Source: a virus | DNA length: 60,380 bases | Strand: one strand, 5' to 3' | IMG/VR virus record: IMGVR_UViG_3300003322_000851 | Location: 1 to 60,380 of that record | Shown: piece after piece, positions 49,617-58,699 of the stretch | Numbering within the stretch: position 1 is the stretch's first letter | Layout of the letters: every line of letters begins with the position of its first letter | Made by a program: the position numbers and the translations under genes | Notes under the pieces: generated by a model | Told to the model about the DNA's origin: nothing | Database searches by the model: none | Seen by the model: the letters and a program-made list of their open reading frames with translations, nothing else

Positions 49617-49617
49617 T

Positions 49618-49917
49618 ATGTTAAGTATATTTCGACAATTTGAGCCCACAACGGCTGCAAAATCAACTCCTTTGATTGAAACTATAAGTTATGAAACTAT
49701 ACTTGTTTCAGCAACTAAATTAACAGGATTAGAAACTGTGAAATTGGAAATAGATTTAGATGGAGAGCGAAACGAGGTAACTGACTTAGCTGGTAACATT
49801 ATTAACTTGAATGCAAGTAGGCCATCAGTGGGGTTGCTTGCGGGGTTTAATTATGTTTTTACTAAAAGCGTTACTGCTTCACCAAGCACAATTTATGTGG
49901 TTGCGCAGACTAAATAA
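49618..49917 (+). CDS. Hypothetical virion-block protein, 99 aa
   Basis: Beta-rich (VSATKLTGLETVKLEIDLD; ASPSTIYVVAQTK). Its stop overlaps the start of the spanin gene. Perhaps a small structural protein. Not recognised. Confidence 0.5.
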   Translation: MLSIFRQFEPTTAAKSTPLIETISYETILVSATKLTGLETVKLEIDLDGERNEVTDLAGNIINLNASRPSVGLLAGFNYVFTKSVTASPSTIYVVAQTK

Positions 49918-50393
49918 TGTTAAATAACATTTATAATTTGTTTATTAGTTTTATGCTAGGGGTAGTATGCAGCGGATTTTCTGTATACAAAATATACTCA
50001 TGGAAAGTAGCGTCTGTCGAAATAAAAGAAGAAAGACATCGCTATGATGTATTACTTAAAGAGTATCAAGAATACATAAAAGAGACAGAAAAAAATTTTT
50101 CCTATTATAGTATACAATTAAACGAATTAAATAATAAAAAAATAGAATTAGATGAAAAGCAAAAAAAAATAATAGAAGATAAAAATAAAGAAATTATAGA
50201 TACAAGGAATAAAATAAATAATGTACGACAATCTTTGTCACATCAAAGAATGGATTCTAATAAGCTGTCTGATGAGCATAAACGCTTGCTCACACGTCTC
50301 ACCCAGATTGCCAATGGCGTGCCCAAAACCGCTTCCTCAAATCAGCCTGTTCGAGCCTCCGATACGAGCGGGGCTAGTCATGCCATTCCCTGA
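49917..50393 (+). CDS. Rz: Rz-like inner-membrane spanin
   Basis: A 158-residue protein with an N-terminal transmembrane anchor (LFISFMLGVVCSGFSVYKIY) and a long coiled coil (EKNFSYYSIQLNELNNKKIE through about residue 105). This is the i-spanin layout. The overlapping lipoprotein-like frame at 50221 completes an embedded spanin pair, which would fuse inner and outer membranes at lysis. It is not next to the endolysin or the probable holin. Confidence 0.75.
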   Translation: MLNNIYNLFISFMLGVVCSGFSVYKIYSWKVASVEIKEERHRYDVLLKEYQEYIKETEKNFSYYSIQLNELNNKKIELDEKQKKIIEDKNKEIIDTRNKINNVRQSLSHQRMDSNKLSDEHKRLLTRLTQIANGVPKTASSNQPVRASDTSGASHAIP

Positions 50394-50538
50394 TTTGGAA
50401 AGTGAGACAAAAGATGAGCTTATTAATGAAAAATTACCACAAGCGGCTGAGGCATACGCCTCATGTCGCATTGAGATTCAGGATTTGCAAAATCGCATAG
50501 AGTTACGTGAACAGCTTAGATACGCTACTAAAAAATGA
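50221..50538 (+). CDS. Rz1: Rz1-like outer-membrane lipoprotein, embedded in Rz
   Basis: A frame overlapping the second half of Rz. It has a basic-hydrophobic N-terminus with two lipobox-like positions (ILISC, Cys16, and SINAC, Cys23) followed by a Pro-rich segment (PRLPMACPKPLPQ), both marks of Rz1-type o-spanins. At 105 residues it is longer than lambda Rz1 because it runs into the portal gene by 32 bases. Start and lipobox are tentative; the embedded arrangement is what makes it convincing. Confidence 0.6.
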   Translation: MYDNLCHIKEWILISCLMSINACSHVSPRLPMACPKPLPQISLFEPPIRAGLVMPFPDLESETKDELINEKLPQAAEAYASCRIEIQDLQNRIELREQLRYATKK

Positions 50539-52501
50539 TTCTGAAACTCCTGAATTTTCGGAGCTAGAGGATTCATTAGCCAGAAAAGTCCGAGTTGACT
50601 TTACGGATGCGGATAACTATCGCCGTTCTTCTGGCGTGGAAGAGAGATTATTAAGCGCATTGCGTGCTCGTCGTTGTGAATATGACCCCGAAGATAAAGC
50701 ATTAATCAATGGGATCAATATTTATCTCGGTATCACGGCGTTAAAGTCACGAGCGGGTACCTCATGGGTCAACGATATACTGCTCAACTCTATTGATAAG
50801 CCTTGGACACTGACGCACACCCCTATTCCTGATTTGCCACTTTGGTTGCGAGATCAAGTGGTCGATGCGCTCGAAATGGAATTAGAGCAAATGGGGATTC
50901 CTGGAAATGTCCGTGATCGCGCTAAAGAGTTAAAAAGCGCGGCAATGAAATATGTGAACCAGAAGGCTCAAGACGCCGCTGGTCGCATGGAGCAAAAGAT
51001 CGACGACCAGCTTACCGAGGGTGGATGGCGTACCGAGTTTGCCAAGTTCATTGACGATTTGTGTACATTCCCCACGGCCTTTATCCGCTCGCCCGTTATT
51101 CAGCGACAAAGACGCTTGCAGTGGGACGGTAAACAGCTTCAAGAAATCGACAAAATTATTTATGTTTCTCGACGTATAAGCCCATTTGATGCGTTTCCTT
51201 CGATGGACGCAGAAAATCCATCGACGTGTCGATATTTTATTGAACGCATGTCGATTTCTCCTGACCAACTTCATTTAATGTTGGACGTGGAAGGGTTTAA
51301 TGATGAAACGATTCGTTACATTATCGAACGATATGGCGATATTGGTTACAAGGAAAAGTTATCACCGGACAGTGAACGTAACCGCCTAGAAGATAAAAAG
51401 ATAGAAACTAGAGAAAACAATAACACCATTGATGTACTTGTTTACAATGGAAAAGTTAGCGGAGAGTTGTTAATAGAGAATAATGTATTAGTAGACGATC
51501 CACAAAAATACTACGAAGTAGAAGTGTGGACGGTTGCTAACATGACCGTGAAGGCGGTACTGAATCCTTATCCGTTAGCCGCACGGCCTATATTCGCTAC
51601 CTCCTTTGTTAAAGTGCCTGGGTGTCTTTGGGGTGAAGGGTTACGAGACATTTTGGACAGTGTGCAGCGCATGGCAAATTCGGCCGCACGTTCGATTGCT
51701 CGAAACATGAGCTATTCCTCCGGTCCTATTACCGAAGTGGATGTGAGCCGTTTAGGCGAAGGTGAAGTGCCTGACGAGATTATTCCTTACCGTGTCTATC
51801 ACGTGGATTCTGACCCAATGGGGAGCGGTAAGCCCGCATTCCTTTTTAACACGGTCCCTCATATTGCTCCACAATTAGAGCAAATTATGAATCGCTTTAT
51901 TGTGATGGCGGATGATTTATCAGGCATCCCTGCTTATGTATTAGGGAACCCGCAAGTATCTGGCGCTGGCCGCACGATGGGCGGTTTGCAAATGATGATG
52001 GGTAATGCCGCAAAAGGGATAAAGAATGTCATTTTAAACATTGACCGAGATGTCATAGAGAACATTGTGACTTTTTATTACAACATGAACATGCTGTACG
52101 ACGAGGATGAGGATATTAAGGGTGATGCGCAAGTTGTTGCTCGTGGCGCTACAGGGCTGCTTCAACGGGAGATGGCAAGTTCCAAAGCGACCGAGATACT
52201 TCAAGTCATGTTGCCTTATCAACAATACTTTAAACCTTCGGGGATTCAGAGGATGTTGAGGGAGGTCATTAAATTATCTGGATGGCCGGCGGATGACATT
52301 ATTGATGATCCAGACAGGCTGATGCAATTACAACAAGCATTGGGGGGCGCCATGACAAATCAGGCATTGGAGAATGGAACCAGTATGCCCATGCCGAAAT
52401 TGGACGGTCGAAGTGCGCCAATGCCATTTCCTCAGCAATCCATTCCACCACAATTAATGAATAGTCCAGGCCCAACCAATTTACCGCAGGGGGCATTGTA
52501 G
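50507..52501 (+). CDS. Portal protein
   Basis: A 664-residue protein of podoviral portal size, starting at GTG 50507. It has the usual features: an acidic and charged N-terminus, long helical central part, QRMANSAARSIARNMSYSSG (near residue 390), a conserved VLGNPQVSGAGRTMGGLQMM tract and a Pro-rich end. It forms the ring through which DNA is packed and ejected. Its stop overlaps the start of the next gene. It precedes fibre, scaffold and capsid genes. Confidence 0.75.
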   Translation: MNSLDTLLKNDSETPEFSELEDSLARKVRVDFTDADNYRRSSGVEERLLSALRARRCEYDPEDKALINGINIYLGITALKSRAGTSWVNDILLNSIDKPWTLTHTPIPDLPLWLRDQVVDALEMELEQMGIPGNVRDRAKELKSAAMKYVNQKAQDAAGRMEQKIDDQLTEGGWRTEFAKFIDDLCTFPTAFIRSPVIQRQRRLQWDGKQLQEIDKIIYVSRRISPFDAFPSMDAENPSTCRYFIERMSISPDQLHLMLDVEGFNDETIRYIIERYGDIGYKEKLSPDSERNRLEDKKIETRENNNTIDVLVYNGKVSGELLIENNVLVDDPQKYYEVEVWTVANMTVKAVLNPYPLAARPIFATSFVKVPGCLWGEGLRDILDSVQRMANSAARSIARNMSYSSGPITEVDVSRLGEGEVPDEIIPYRVYHVDSDPMGSGKPAFLFNTVPHIAPQLEQIMNRFIVMADDLSGIPAYVLGNPQVSGAGRTMGGLQMMMGNAAKGIKNVILNIDRDVIENIVTFYYNMNMLYDEDEDIKGDAQVVARGATGLLQREMASSKATEILQVMLPYQQYFKPSGIQRMLREVIKLSGWPADDIIDDPDRLMQLQQALGGAMTNQALENGTSMPMPKLDGRSAPMPFPQQSIPPQLMNSPGPTNLPQGAL

Positions 52502-52794
52502 TGTTATTCCACAATGAGCCTATTTCCATTGGCGAATCTGTATACGAAATTAACTTTGGCGCAGGGGTTGTGGTTTTTATTTGCGAAAGTACGCAAAGGA
52601 TACAAGTAAGGTTTGGAACAAGAGAATATACCTTCAACCACGAAGGTAGGCGTCACGAAAATGTAGGGAAAACATTGTTTTGGCATGATCCCGTAGGGAA
52701 GTTTATCCCTATGAAGGATATAAACTTGTGGAAAATGTTTTGCCGAATTCGTGATTGTGTAATGGCTATTTTTTTTGAGAATCGAGGGGTGTAA
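52501..52794 (+). CDS. Small protein, SH3-like fold likely, 97 aa
   Basis: GTG 52501 overlaps the portal stop. Short beta-rich product (MLFHNEPISIGESVYEINFG; FICESTQRIQVRFG) with a hydrophobic helix near the end. Perhaps a structural accessory. Not recognised. Confidence 0.5.
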   Translation: MLFHNEPISIGESVYEINFGAGVVVFICESTQRIQVRFGTREYTFNHEGRRHENVGKTLFWHDPVGKFIPMKDINLWKMFCRIRDCVMAIFFENRGV

Positions 52795-52796
52795 TT

Positions 52797-54662
52797 ATGC
52801 TTAACCATGTATCACATGCTGCACCTAGTGCAGATAATAATCCTTCTGAGTTAAAGAAGGAACAAATTTTATTTGATTCTAACAGTACAAGTGCAACATC
52901 ACCTACGTTCTCAGTGAACAAAGACCCTGTTTACATTGGGTGCTTTAACTTAAGTGCGTTGGACACCTTTGTAATTAAAATGGTGACCAATGTGTCACCG
53001 AATGAACAGTACGCAGATTATTGCCCTGTGAATGGGCCGATCACGTTAAGCGAAACGTTGACAAAGTATCGGTTAGATATGCCTGGCCGTTATGCGCTGG
53101 TGTACACGGGGAGTAGTAACTATACCAGCACGATTGTGAAAGCATTCCCTGGTGAAATGACGCATGAGAGCAATTCACAAATTGCGGCTGCGTTAAGCTC
53201 TATTGCAGCCAGTATTAGTAGTCAGTCCAATACATTTATCAATGGGGATTCTCCTATCACCGTGACAGGCACAGGCACGGGGGGTGATCCTTATGTTGTA
53301 GGCATTGATCCAAATTCTCCAGCGATTGGCGGCTTAGTTGACATTACTGCTGGTGCTGGTATTTCTGTCACAGGAAATGGAAGTTCAGCCACGCCTTATG
53401 TTATTGCCGGTGATTTAGCAACGAATGCAGAGGAAGAAGCTGGCGCCCCTGCTAATAAATTAATTAGTGCTGGTGTATTAAAATACATTGTAAATGCCAC
53501 TGGAGGGGCAACTCAAAATGCTAGACTTGGAGTTTTATCTGGCACTGCGGTGGCACAAGGTGACACAAGTATTGGGTACCAAGCTGGAGGAGCAGGATCG
53601 GCAGGACAAGCAAATAATGTTTTTGTCGGGCGTCAGGCAGGATTTAGTTTAGGCAATCCCGTTGGGGTTGTTTGTATTGGCAATTTAGCGGCAAATCCAG
53701 CTATCGCTTTAGGGGATGGGTCAATTGTTATAGGAGATTCATCATGTGGTGGCGGTGCAGCGGCTATTGTAGGCGGTGGAGTTGTCGTAATTGGAAAATC
53801 AGCCGGATATTCTACAACAGGATTAACTAACTGCACTGTAATAGGTTATGAGGCCGCTTATGACAGCGGATCTAATACTGGTTCTGTTATTATTGGGCAC
53901 TCGGCCGGGAAAACTGCCCAAATTGGTTTTGGTGTTGCGGTTGGTAATAATTCAATAGAAAATGCTACTAATGTTGGAACTGGTGTATATATAGGAAGCT
54001 CTTCGGGTAAATCTACTCAATCTCTATTTGGTACTGTAGCAATTGGCTACGAAGCCGGATTAAACATTAATTATTCTGGACAACATCCGCCTGATCCAAA
54101 CCCACAAACATTTTCAGATGGAATTTTTATTGGTAAATCCGCTGGTAAAAATCAAACCTTTTATAACACCATTGTGATTGGGCAAGACCCTCTGGGAGTA
54201 GGGTTACAAGCCACTCAAAACGATCAAATTATCTTAGGTAATAACACACAAACCCAATTAGTCACCGCTGGCTCTGTGATTCAGGGCGGCGTGATTGGCC
54301 CTTCGGATAAACGCCTCAAAAAGAATGTCGAGAATTACACGTCTGGTTTAGAGGCGATCAATAAACTGCGTCCAGTAACATTTGACTGGGATGAACACGC
54401 GATTAAACAAGGCAACATTAATATTCTTCGAGAGGAGCTTAATCGTAAGCAGCATGGGTTGATTGCTCAAGAATTAGAAGAAGTGTTTCCAACATTCTTG
54501 GAAAATGTAAATCGTGGATTTGGCGATTATAAATTTATCCACAATGAGCGCTTGATTCCAATAATGATTTCTGCTATTAAGGAATTATCTGAAAAAGTAG
54601 ATTCTTTAACTAAAGAACTTAACAAAAAATCATCTAAAAAAGGGGTAGACGAAAATGGATAA
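52797..54662 (+). CDS. Tail fibre with YadA-like repeats and S74 chaperone
   Basis: Three parts. Residues 1-125: a particle-binding-like domain (QILFDSNSTSATSP; YIGCFNLSALDTFVIK). About 240-480: many GYxAG/VFVGRQAG/VIGxSAG units, as in the left-handed beta-roll of YadA heads. From residue 503: an S74 endosialidase-type chaperone, SDKRLKKNVENYTSGLEAIN, with Ser503-Asp504-Lys505 as self-cleavage site, a LIAQELEEVFPTF block and a C-terminal coiled coil. The chaperone folds and then releases the trimeric fibre. It is a receptor-binding candidate. Confidence 0.85.
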   Translation: MLNHVSHAAPSADNNPSELKKEQILFDSNSTSATSPTFSVNKDPVYIGCFNLSALDTFVIKMVTNVSPNEQYADYCPVNGPITLSETLTKYRLDMPGRYALVYTGSSNYTSTIVKAFPGEMTHESNSQIAAALSSIAASISSQSNTFINGDSPITVTGTGTGGDPYVVGIDPNSPAIGGLVDITAGAGISVTGNGSSATPYVIAGDLATNAEEEAGAPANKLISAGVLKYIVNATGGATQNARLGVLSGTAVAQGDTSIGYQAGGAGSAGQANNVFVGRQAGFSLGNPVGVVCIGNLAANPAIALGDGSIVIGDSSCGGGAAAIVGGGVVVIGKSAGYSTTGLTNCTVIGYEAAYDSGSNTGSVIIGHSAGKTAQIGFGVAVGNNSIENATNVGTGVYIGSSSGKSTQSLFGTVAIGYEAGLNINYSGQHPPDPNPQTFSDGIFIGKSAGKNQTFYNTIVIGQDPLGVGLQATQNDQIILGNNTQTQLVTAGSVIQGGVIGPSDKRLKKNVENYTSGLEAINKLRPVTFDWDEHAIKQGNINILREELNRKQHGLIAQELEEVFPTFLENVNRGFGDYKFIHNERLIPIMISAIKELSEKVDSLTKELNKKSSKKGVDENG

Positions 54663-55002
54663 TAAAGGATATTTAATTAATACTATTAATCCTGAGTTAG
54701 TAAAAAGCGACTCATTTTCTGTTGCTAACAAAGCTGTAAGATTATACGCACACATAGAAGACCCTGCCGATGTGGTTAAATTTCAACAAAGGGTCGGCCT
54801 CCCCACCTACGATTTATATACAGATTTATATAGGAAAGGGAATCAAGTAACGCTAACCAAAGACAATAACCAGGCTGTTGAGGTTATAGAAGGGCTATAT
54901 AAATTACTTCCGGACGCTCCATTTGCTGGAAATGTTGTTGTTTATTTTGAAACATCCGATCTTGGGTTGGATAAAAATGTTGAATTTGAAATAAACACAT
55001 GA
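54655..55002 (+). CDS. Fibre-associated protein, 115 aa
   Basis: Overlaps the end of the fibre gene by 8 bases. Beta-rich (DNKGYLINTINPELVKSD; GNVVVYFETSDLGLDKNVE). Possibly an accessory or a fibre assembly factor. Not recognised. Confidence 0.5.
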   Translation: MDNKGYLINTINPELVKSDSFSVANKAVRLYAHIEDPADVVKFQQRVGLPTYDLYTDLYRKGNQVTLTKDNNQAVEVIEGLYKLLPDAPFAGNVVVYFETSDLGLDKNVEFEINT

Positions 55003-55376
55003 ATGTAATGACAGGGAAACTATTAAATGGAGCCAATAAAAATGGCTCCATTACTCCTGAGGCAGGGAGTCATCGAATTATTTTCGATCCATCTAGCCAC
55101 AGCAATGTTTCCCATATCATTCCCGTTATAAATAAGCCTCTTGTTGTTAGAGCTTATAATTTGTCTGCGAATGAAACAATTGATATACTTCAATTCTGTA
55201 CAAAGTTTAATTTGCAAACTCAAGTAATTTATAATAGTTTGAAATGGCAATTAAATGAACAAAATAATTTATTTGTTATTGCAATCCCAGGGGATTATAA
55301 GTTTAGGCTTAATGGTGAACTTGGGTATGTTACTTGTATTGCAGATGAATTTGATATGTTGTGTTTTAAATATTAA
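54999..55376 (+). CDS. Protein similar to the N-terminal domain of the 52797 fibre, 125 aa
   Basis: SHRIIFDPSSHSNVSH and INKPLVVRAYNLSANETIDI line up with QILFDSNSTSATS and NKDPVYIGCFNLSALDTFV of the fibre at 52797. So this is a stand-alone copy of the fibre's attachment domain. It could be a docking protein for another fibre or a remnant of a duplication. Overlaps the upstream gene by four bases. Confidence 0.55.
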   Translation: MNVMTGKLLNGANKNGSITPEAGSHRIIFDPSSHSNVSHIIPVINKPLVVRAYNLSANETIDILQFCTKFNLQTQVIYNSLKWQLNEQNNLFVIAIPGDYKFRLNGELGYVTCIADEFDMLCFKY

Positions 55377-55392
55377 CTAATAGAGGTGATGT

Positions 55393-55557
55393 ATGAAAAA
55401 GAGTATGGGAAGTAAAGGTGGAAAAACTGAAACCGCTGGATTTAACCCCACGATGTGGGCTAAATCTCCTACTAAGTCAAATCAGTCAAAAACCACTGGC
55501 GGCATGATGAAAAGTGGGAAAATGAAAGGGAAAGGTAAGTGCCCTACCTGCATGTAA
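55393..55557 (+). CDS. Small basic protein, 54 aa
   Basis: ATG 55393 with AGAGGTG upstream. The product is Lys/Gly/Ser/Met-rich (MKKSMGSKGGKTETAGFNPT) and ends GKGKCPTCM. Stop two bases before the next gene. Similar short basic genes are found near scaffold genes in other phages. Confidence 0.6.
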   Translation: MKKSMGSKGGKTETAGFNPTMWAKSPTKSNQSKTTGGMMKSGKMKGKGKCPTCM

Positions 55558-55558
55558 T

Positions 55559-55765
55559 ATGTTCTCATTAACAGAGAATGAAAAAGAATTACTGCATTTT
55601 TTCACTCGAACGAAGGAATGCGGTGTAATAAAGGACATCTTGGTTCGCAGGCTGGAAGAAACAAAATGCAGCCTAGTGAAGTCAGGATTGGAATTGGTTC
55701 CTCTTCATCAGGGTAAAGCCAGAGAGTTAGAGGAACTAATTAAAATGTTAACTATTAAAAATTAA
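55559..55765 (+). CDS. Small helical protein, 68 aa
   Basis: Helical throughout (MFSLTENEKELLHFFTRT, then EETKCSLVKSGLELVPLHQG). Lies just before the scaffold gene. Not recognised. Confidence 0.55.
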   Translation: MFSLTENEKELLHFFTRTKECGVIKDILVRRLEETKCSLVKSGLELVPLHQGKARELEELIKMLTIKN

Positions 55766-55774
55766 GAGATAAGT

Positions 55775-56713
55775 ATGCAAAGTGAATTTTATGCAGCCAA
55801 GCAGCCAGATAATGAAGTTCATTTATCTGCTGATGGCTCAGAAAATACAGCGCTTAATCAAGAGATTCCTAGTGAGCAGGCAGTTTCTGCGGAAACTCCT
55901 ACGCAGGAAGTCGATTGGGAAGCCTTAGCAAAAGATTTCGAGCATCGTTGGAAAACCAACGAAGGGATGATTAAAAAGGCAGATAAAGACAAGCGTGCTT
56001 TTACTGCTCAGATAGAAGAGTTGCGAGCCAAAGAACAGGAATGGCAAAAGAAGTTTGAGGAACTTGAGTCAAAATTAACGACCAAGCAACTGATGGCTCC
56101 TATTGAGCAGGACGAGGAAATTACCTTCACGCCTGAAGAAGAGGAAGTGTACGGTAGCTCTAAGTCGTTTATCCAAAAAATGGCGAGGCTTGAAGCAAAG
56201 CAATTGTTTCAAAAATATGCAGAGCCGCTCACTAAAGAAATTAGTGAACTTCGTGCAACCAATAAAAATCTTGCCACTTCGTTTGCAAATACCGATGAGA
56301 ATACATTTCGCACGGTGATTAAACTCAATGTGCCAGATCATGATGAGATTGCATACGACAATGATTTTCAGGATTTCTTGGATAGAAAATTAGGCCCGTA
56401 TGTAAAGGCATCTACCCGTGATGCGCTTAACTTGGCGTGTCGAGAGCGTGATCTGCAAACCGTAGTTCAGATATTCAATGATTTTAAGCAGTCAAAGAAG
56501 CAGGCTAGTAATGGCCTAGCATCAATGGCCGCCCCCGTGATGAACGGGGTGGGATCGAATACCGTTCGATCGCCCAAGAAATTTCCAAAATCTGAGTTCT
56601 TGAAAGCAAGAAAAGATTTTGAATTTGGCAAAATGCGACAAGAGCAATTTTTGGAAATTAGGAAAAAGTACGATGCTGCGTTAGCAGCAAATTTAGTGGA
56701 TGAAAACGCTTAA
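55775..56713 (+). CDS. Scaffolding protein
   Basis: A 312-residue, very charged helical protein with a coiled coil at about 65-115 (AQIEELRAKEQEWQKKFEEL) and acidic N-terminus, placed directly before the major capsid gene, as scaffolds are. It would direct procapsid assembly and leave before or during packaging. The C-terminal basic helix (FPKSEFLKARKDFEFGKMRQ) is a likely capsid-binding part. Called by context and composition. Confidence 0.75.
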   Translation: MQSEFYAAKQPDNEVHLSADGSENTALNQEIPSEQAVSAETPTQEVDWEALAKDFEHRWKTNEGMIKKADKDKRAFTAQIEELRAKEQEWQKKFEELESKLTTKQLMAPIEQDEEITFTPEEEEVYGSSKSFIQKMARLEAKQLFQKYAEPLTKEISELRATNKNLATSFANTDENTFRTVIKLNVPDHDEIAYDNDFQDFLDRKLGPYVKASTRDALNLACRERDLQTVVQIFNDFKQSKKQASNGLASMAAPVMNGVGSNTVRSPKKFPKSEFLKARKDFEFGKMRQEQFLEIRKKYDAALAANLVDENA

Positions 56714-56923
56714 TGCGTTGATATAAAAGTTTTCTTGTAAGTGCAACATGGCTAACTGTTCGGCTTGTTTGTAGCCCAAACTTAATCAACCTAAGAGTTT
56801 TATTCTAGGTAATTATTTCAGGGTTAATGGATAATGCGGAAACATAATTTGCCAAGGTTATGCTTCGGAATAACTAACTTTTTTTAAGTTTTTTATAACG
56901 AGTTTTATCTTGGAGATTAAATT
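56714..56923 (+). other. Gap between scaffold and capsid genes
   Basis: 210 bases without a gene. It ends in a weak hairpin terminator (56857-56885) and a Shine-Dalgarno for the capsid gene (TTGGAG). The gap may help set a higher capsid level by a promoter or processed 5' end; I see no clear promoter. Confidence 0.45.
56857..56885 (+). terminator. Weak terminator/attenuator before the capsid gene
   Basis: GTTAT (56857-56861) and ATAAC (56870-56874) close a hairpin with a C-TTCG-G tip and one mismatch, followed after four bases by seven T (56879-56885). Its place inside the structural operon, just ahead of the capsid gene, suggests partial termination or RNA processing. Confidence 0.5.
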
Positions 56924-57862
56924 ATGGCAATTCCAGCAGCACCGAATTATCCCCAATATAGTGGGAATATTATCACTCCAGAATTTAGTGATCGACTACT
57001 AGAAAATTTTAAATGTAGAACGATTTATCAAGAAATTTCCACAACGGAATATTCTGGAACGTTAGAAAAGTGGGGAGATGAACTTGTATTCTTCCACGAG
57101 CCCGATGTGAATATCCACCCCTATGAGAAGGGTGGTGCGATCATCAATGAAACTGTTACCTTATCCCCTGTTAAAATGGTAATTGATAAGGCATTTCAAT
57201 TCGGCGTTAAATTTGACAGAATTGATATGAAGCAGATTCAAAATTATGAAAGGATTAAAGAAGGGATTTTAAGGAGAGCTCCTTATAATTTAGCGGTTAA
57301 TATTGACACTCAGTTATTGGCGAACATGTACGCAGATGTTGATCCGGCAAATTCGGGAGCCAATGCTGGCGTTAAATCGGGAAGTTTTAATTTAGGGGTT
57401 CCTGGAAATCCTGTTCCAGTCGATTCGACGAATATCATTCGGGTATTAACGGATTTGCAAAGTGTGCTTGATGAACAGTGCATACCGCCTGATGATCGTT
57501 TTGTGATCTTGCCCGTTTTAGGTAAGAATGCACTTTTAAACAGTGATTTACGTGCAGCCTATTTTGCTGGCACGGGACAGTCAATCGTTTTAAATGGGCG
57601 GTTGCCTGGGGAAACTGTCGCAGGTTTCACCGTTTACGTTTCAAACTTCCTCCCACAGGTATTTGATCCTGTAGTGAGTGCCAACTGCTATCAGATTGTT
57701 GCCGGAGCAAAAATGGCAACGGCCTTTGCCTCTCAGATTGATGAAGTCCGATACAGAGAATTTGATAATACCTTTGGTGCAGCCATTCAGGGATTGGCAG
57801 TGTATGGGCATAAAGTGCTTTATAACAAGGCACTTGCTGGTTTGTACGCTCGATTCAATTAA
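56924..57862 (+). CDS. Major capsid protein
   Basis: A 312-residue protein after the scaffold gene. It opens NIITPEFSDRLLENFKCRTI, has long strands and a spine-like helix (IKEGILRRAPYNLAVNIDTQ), and ends with a mixed domain (DDRFVILPVLGKNALLNSDL; YGHKVLYNKALAGLYARF), in keeping with the HK97 fold used by tailed phages. The Shine-Dalgarno is strong (GGAG). By position, size and single copy it is the coat protein. Sequence alone would not settle the fold. Confidence 0.8.
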   Translation: MAIPAAPNYPQYSGNIITPEFSDRLLENFKCRTIYQEISTTEYSGTLEKWGDELVFFHEPDVNIHPYEKGGAIINETVTLSPVKMVIDKAFQFGVKFDRIDMKQIQNYERIKEGILRRAPYNLAVNIDTQLLANMYADVDPANSGANAGVKSGSFNLGVPGNPVPVDSTNIIRVLTDLQSVLDEQCIPPDDRFVILPVLGKNALLNSDLRAAYFAGTGQSIVLNGRLPGETVAGFTVYVSNFLPQVFDPVVSANCYQIVAGAKMATAFASQIDEVRYREFDNTFGAAIQGLAVYGHKVLYNKALAGLYARFN

Positions 57863-57881
57863 TCAATAGGAGAATTTTACA

Positions 57882-58433
57882 ATGGCACTTTATGAACTTT
57901 ATTTGGGTGGGGATCGTCCGCAAAATGCAGATTTTGCAATGCTTCCATCGGCTCCGTTTAGCTTGACATTCCCATATCAGCCTGCGCTTGCTCAACAACC
58001 AATGGCATTTGGCACTGAACGGGTTTTTGATTTTACTGGTAAAGATGAAGCACTACGGTATTTTGTGGATACCACGTTGGCCTCTACCCCGCTTGTGAGC
58101 GGGGATATTTTGGGGGCTGCTGTCGTTCCAGCGTATTGTTTGTTCCTTGGGTTCCAATGGCGGGTTTACTCACCATTAACTGGCGGGGCTTTTTCCGTTA
58201 GGTTGCGAGATGCCGCTGTTACTTATTTGGCTGCACAAAGCACTGGCACGGCCTCCAGTGGATTCGTTTCTATCACGGGAGCAGCGGATTGGTTGCCTAT
58301 GTATATGACTGATCCAGATATTTTGGATGTTGTGTTAGATACGGTGCCTCCTACTGGAGTGAAAGGGTTAGTGCTTTCGGTTACTCCTGTGTTTTTCTAT
58401 TTCAGGGCATCGGAACCATTCCCTAAGCTGTAA
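57882..58433 (+). CDS. Putative capsid decoration/cement protein, 183 aa
   Basis: Beta-rich, Pro/Gly/Ala-rich protein (YELYLGGDRPQNADFAML; ADWLPMYMTDPDILDVVLDT) directly after the capsid gene and followed by a hairpin terminator, the usual place of decoration proteins. No family recognised. GGAG Shine-Dalgarno. Confidence 0.55.
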   Translation: MALYELYLGGDRPQNADFAMLPSAPFSLTFPYQPALAQQPMAFGTERVFDFTGKDEALRYFVDTTLASTPLVSGDILGAAVVPAYCLFLGFQWRVYSPLTGGAFSVRLRDAAVTYLAAQSTGTASSGFVSITGAADWLPMYMTDPDILDVVLDTVPPTGVKGLVLSVTPVFFYFRASEPFPKL

Positions 58434-58449
58434 TTTGTAGTTAATAGTC

Positions 58450-58471
58450 AGAGGGTGTGAAAGCACCCTCT
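58450..58471 (+). terminator. Hairpin after the capsid and decoration genes
   Basis: Perfect 8-base stem AGAGGGTG/CACCCTCT with loop TGAAAG, followed by TTGCCTTT. The T run is interrupted, so it may cause partial termination and lower expression of the downstream tail genes. Confidence 0.65.
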
Positions 58472-58492
58472 TGCCTTTATAAGGAGATAATA

Positions 58493-58687
58493 ATGATCGA
58501 TACAAAAACAAAGTTAGGTGAAGGTGGCAAGTATATGCGTCAATCCATAACTGGCCGTATTTATCCATGGCACGCCATTACTGAGAAACGAGAAGATATG
58601 ACTCCCTTTGTTTACAAAGGCGGTAAAGAGGTTGTTGTGGAGAAGTTAAAGGCTGATCCGAACCCACCTCTTATGACCAGCATTTAA
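58493..58687 (+). CDS. Small protein, 64 aa
   Basis: ATG 58493 (MIDTKTKLGEGGKYMRQSIT) preceded by AAGGAG. Contains GRIYPWHAITEKREDMTPF. Possibly a small structural protein of the head. Not recognised. Confidence 0.55.
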   Translation: MIDTKTKLGEGGKYMRQSITGRIYPWHAITEKREDMTPFVYKGGKEVVVEKLKADPNPPLMTSI

Positions 58688-58699
58688 TAACAGACGATT

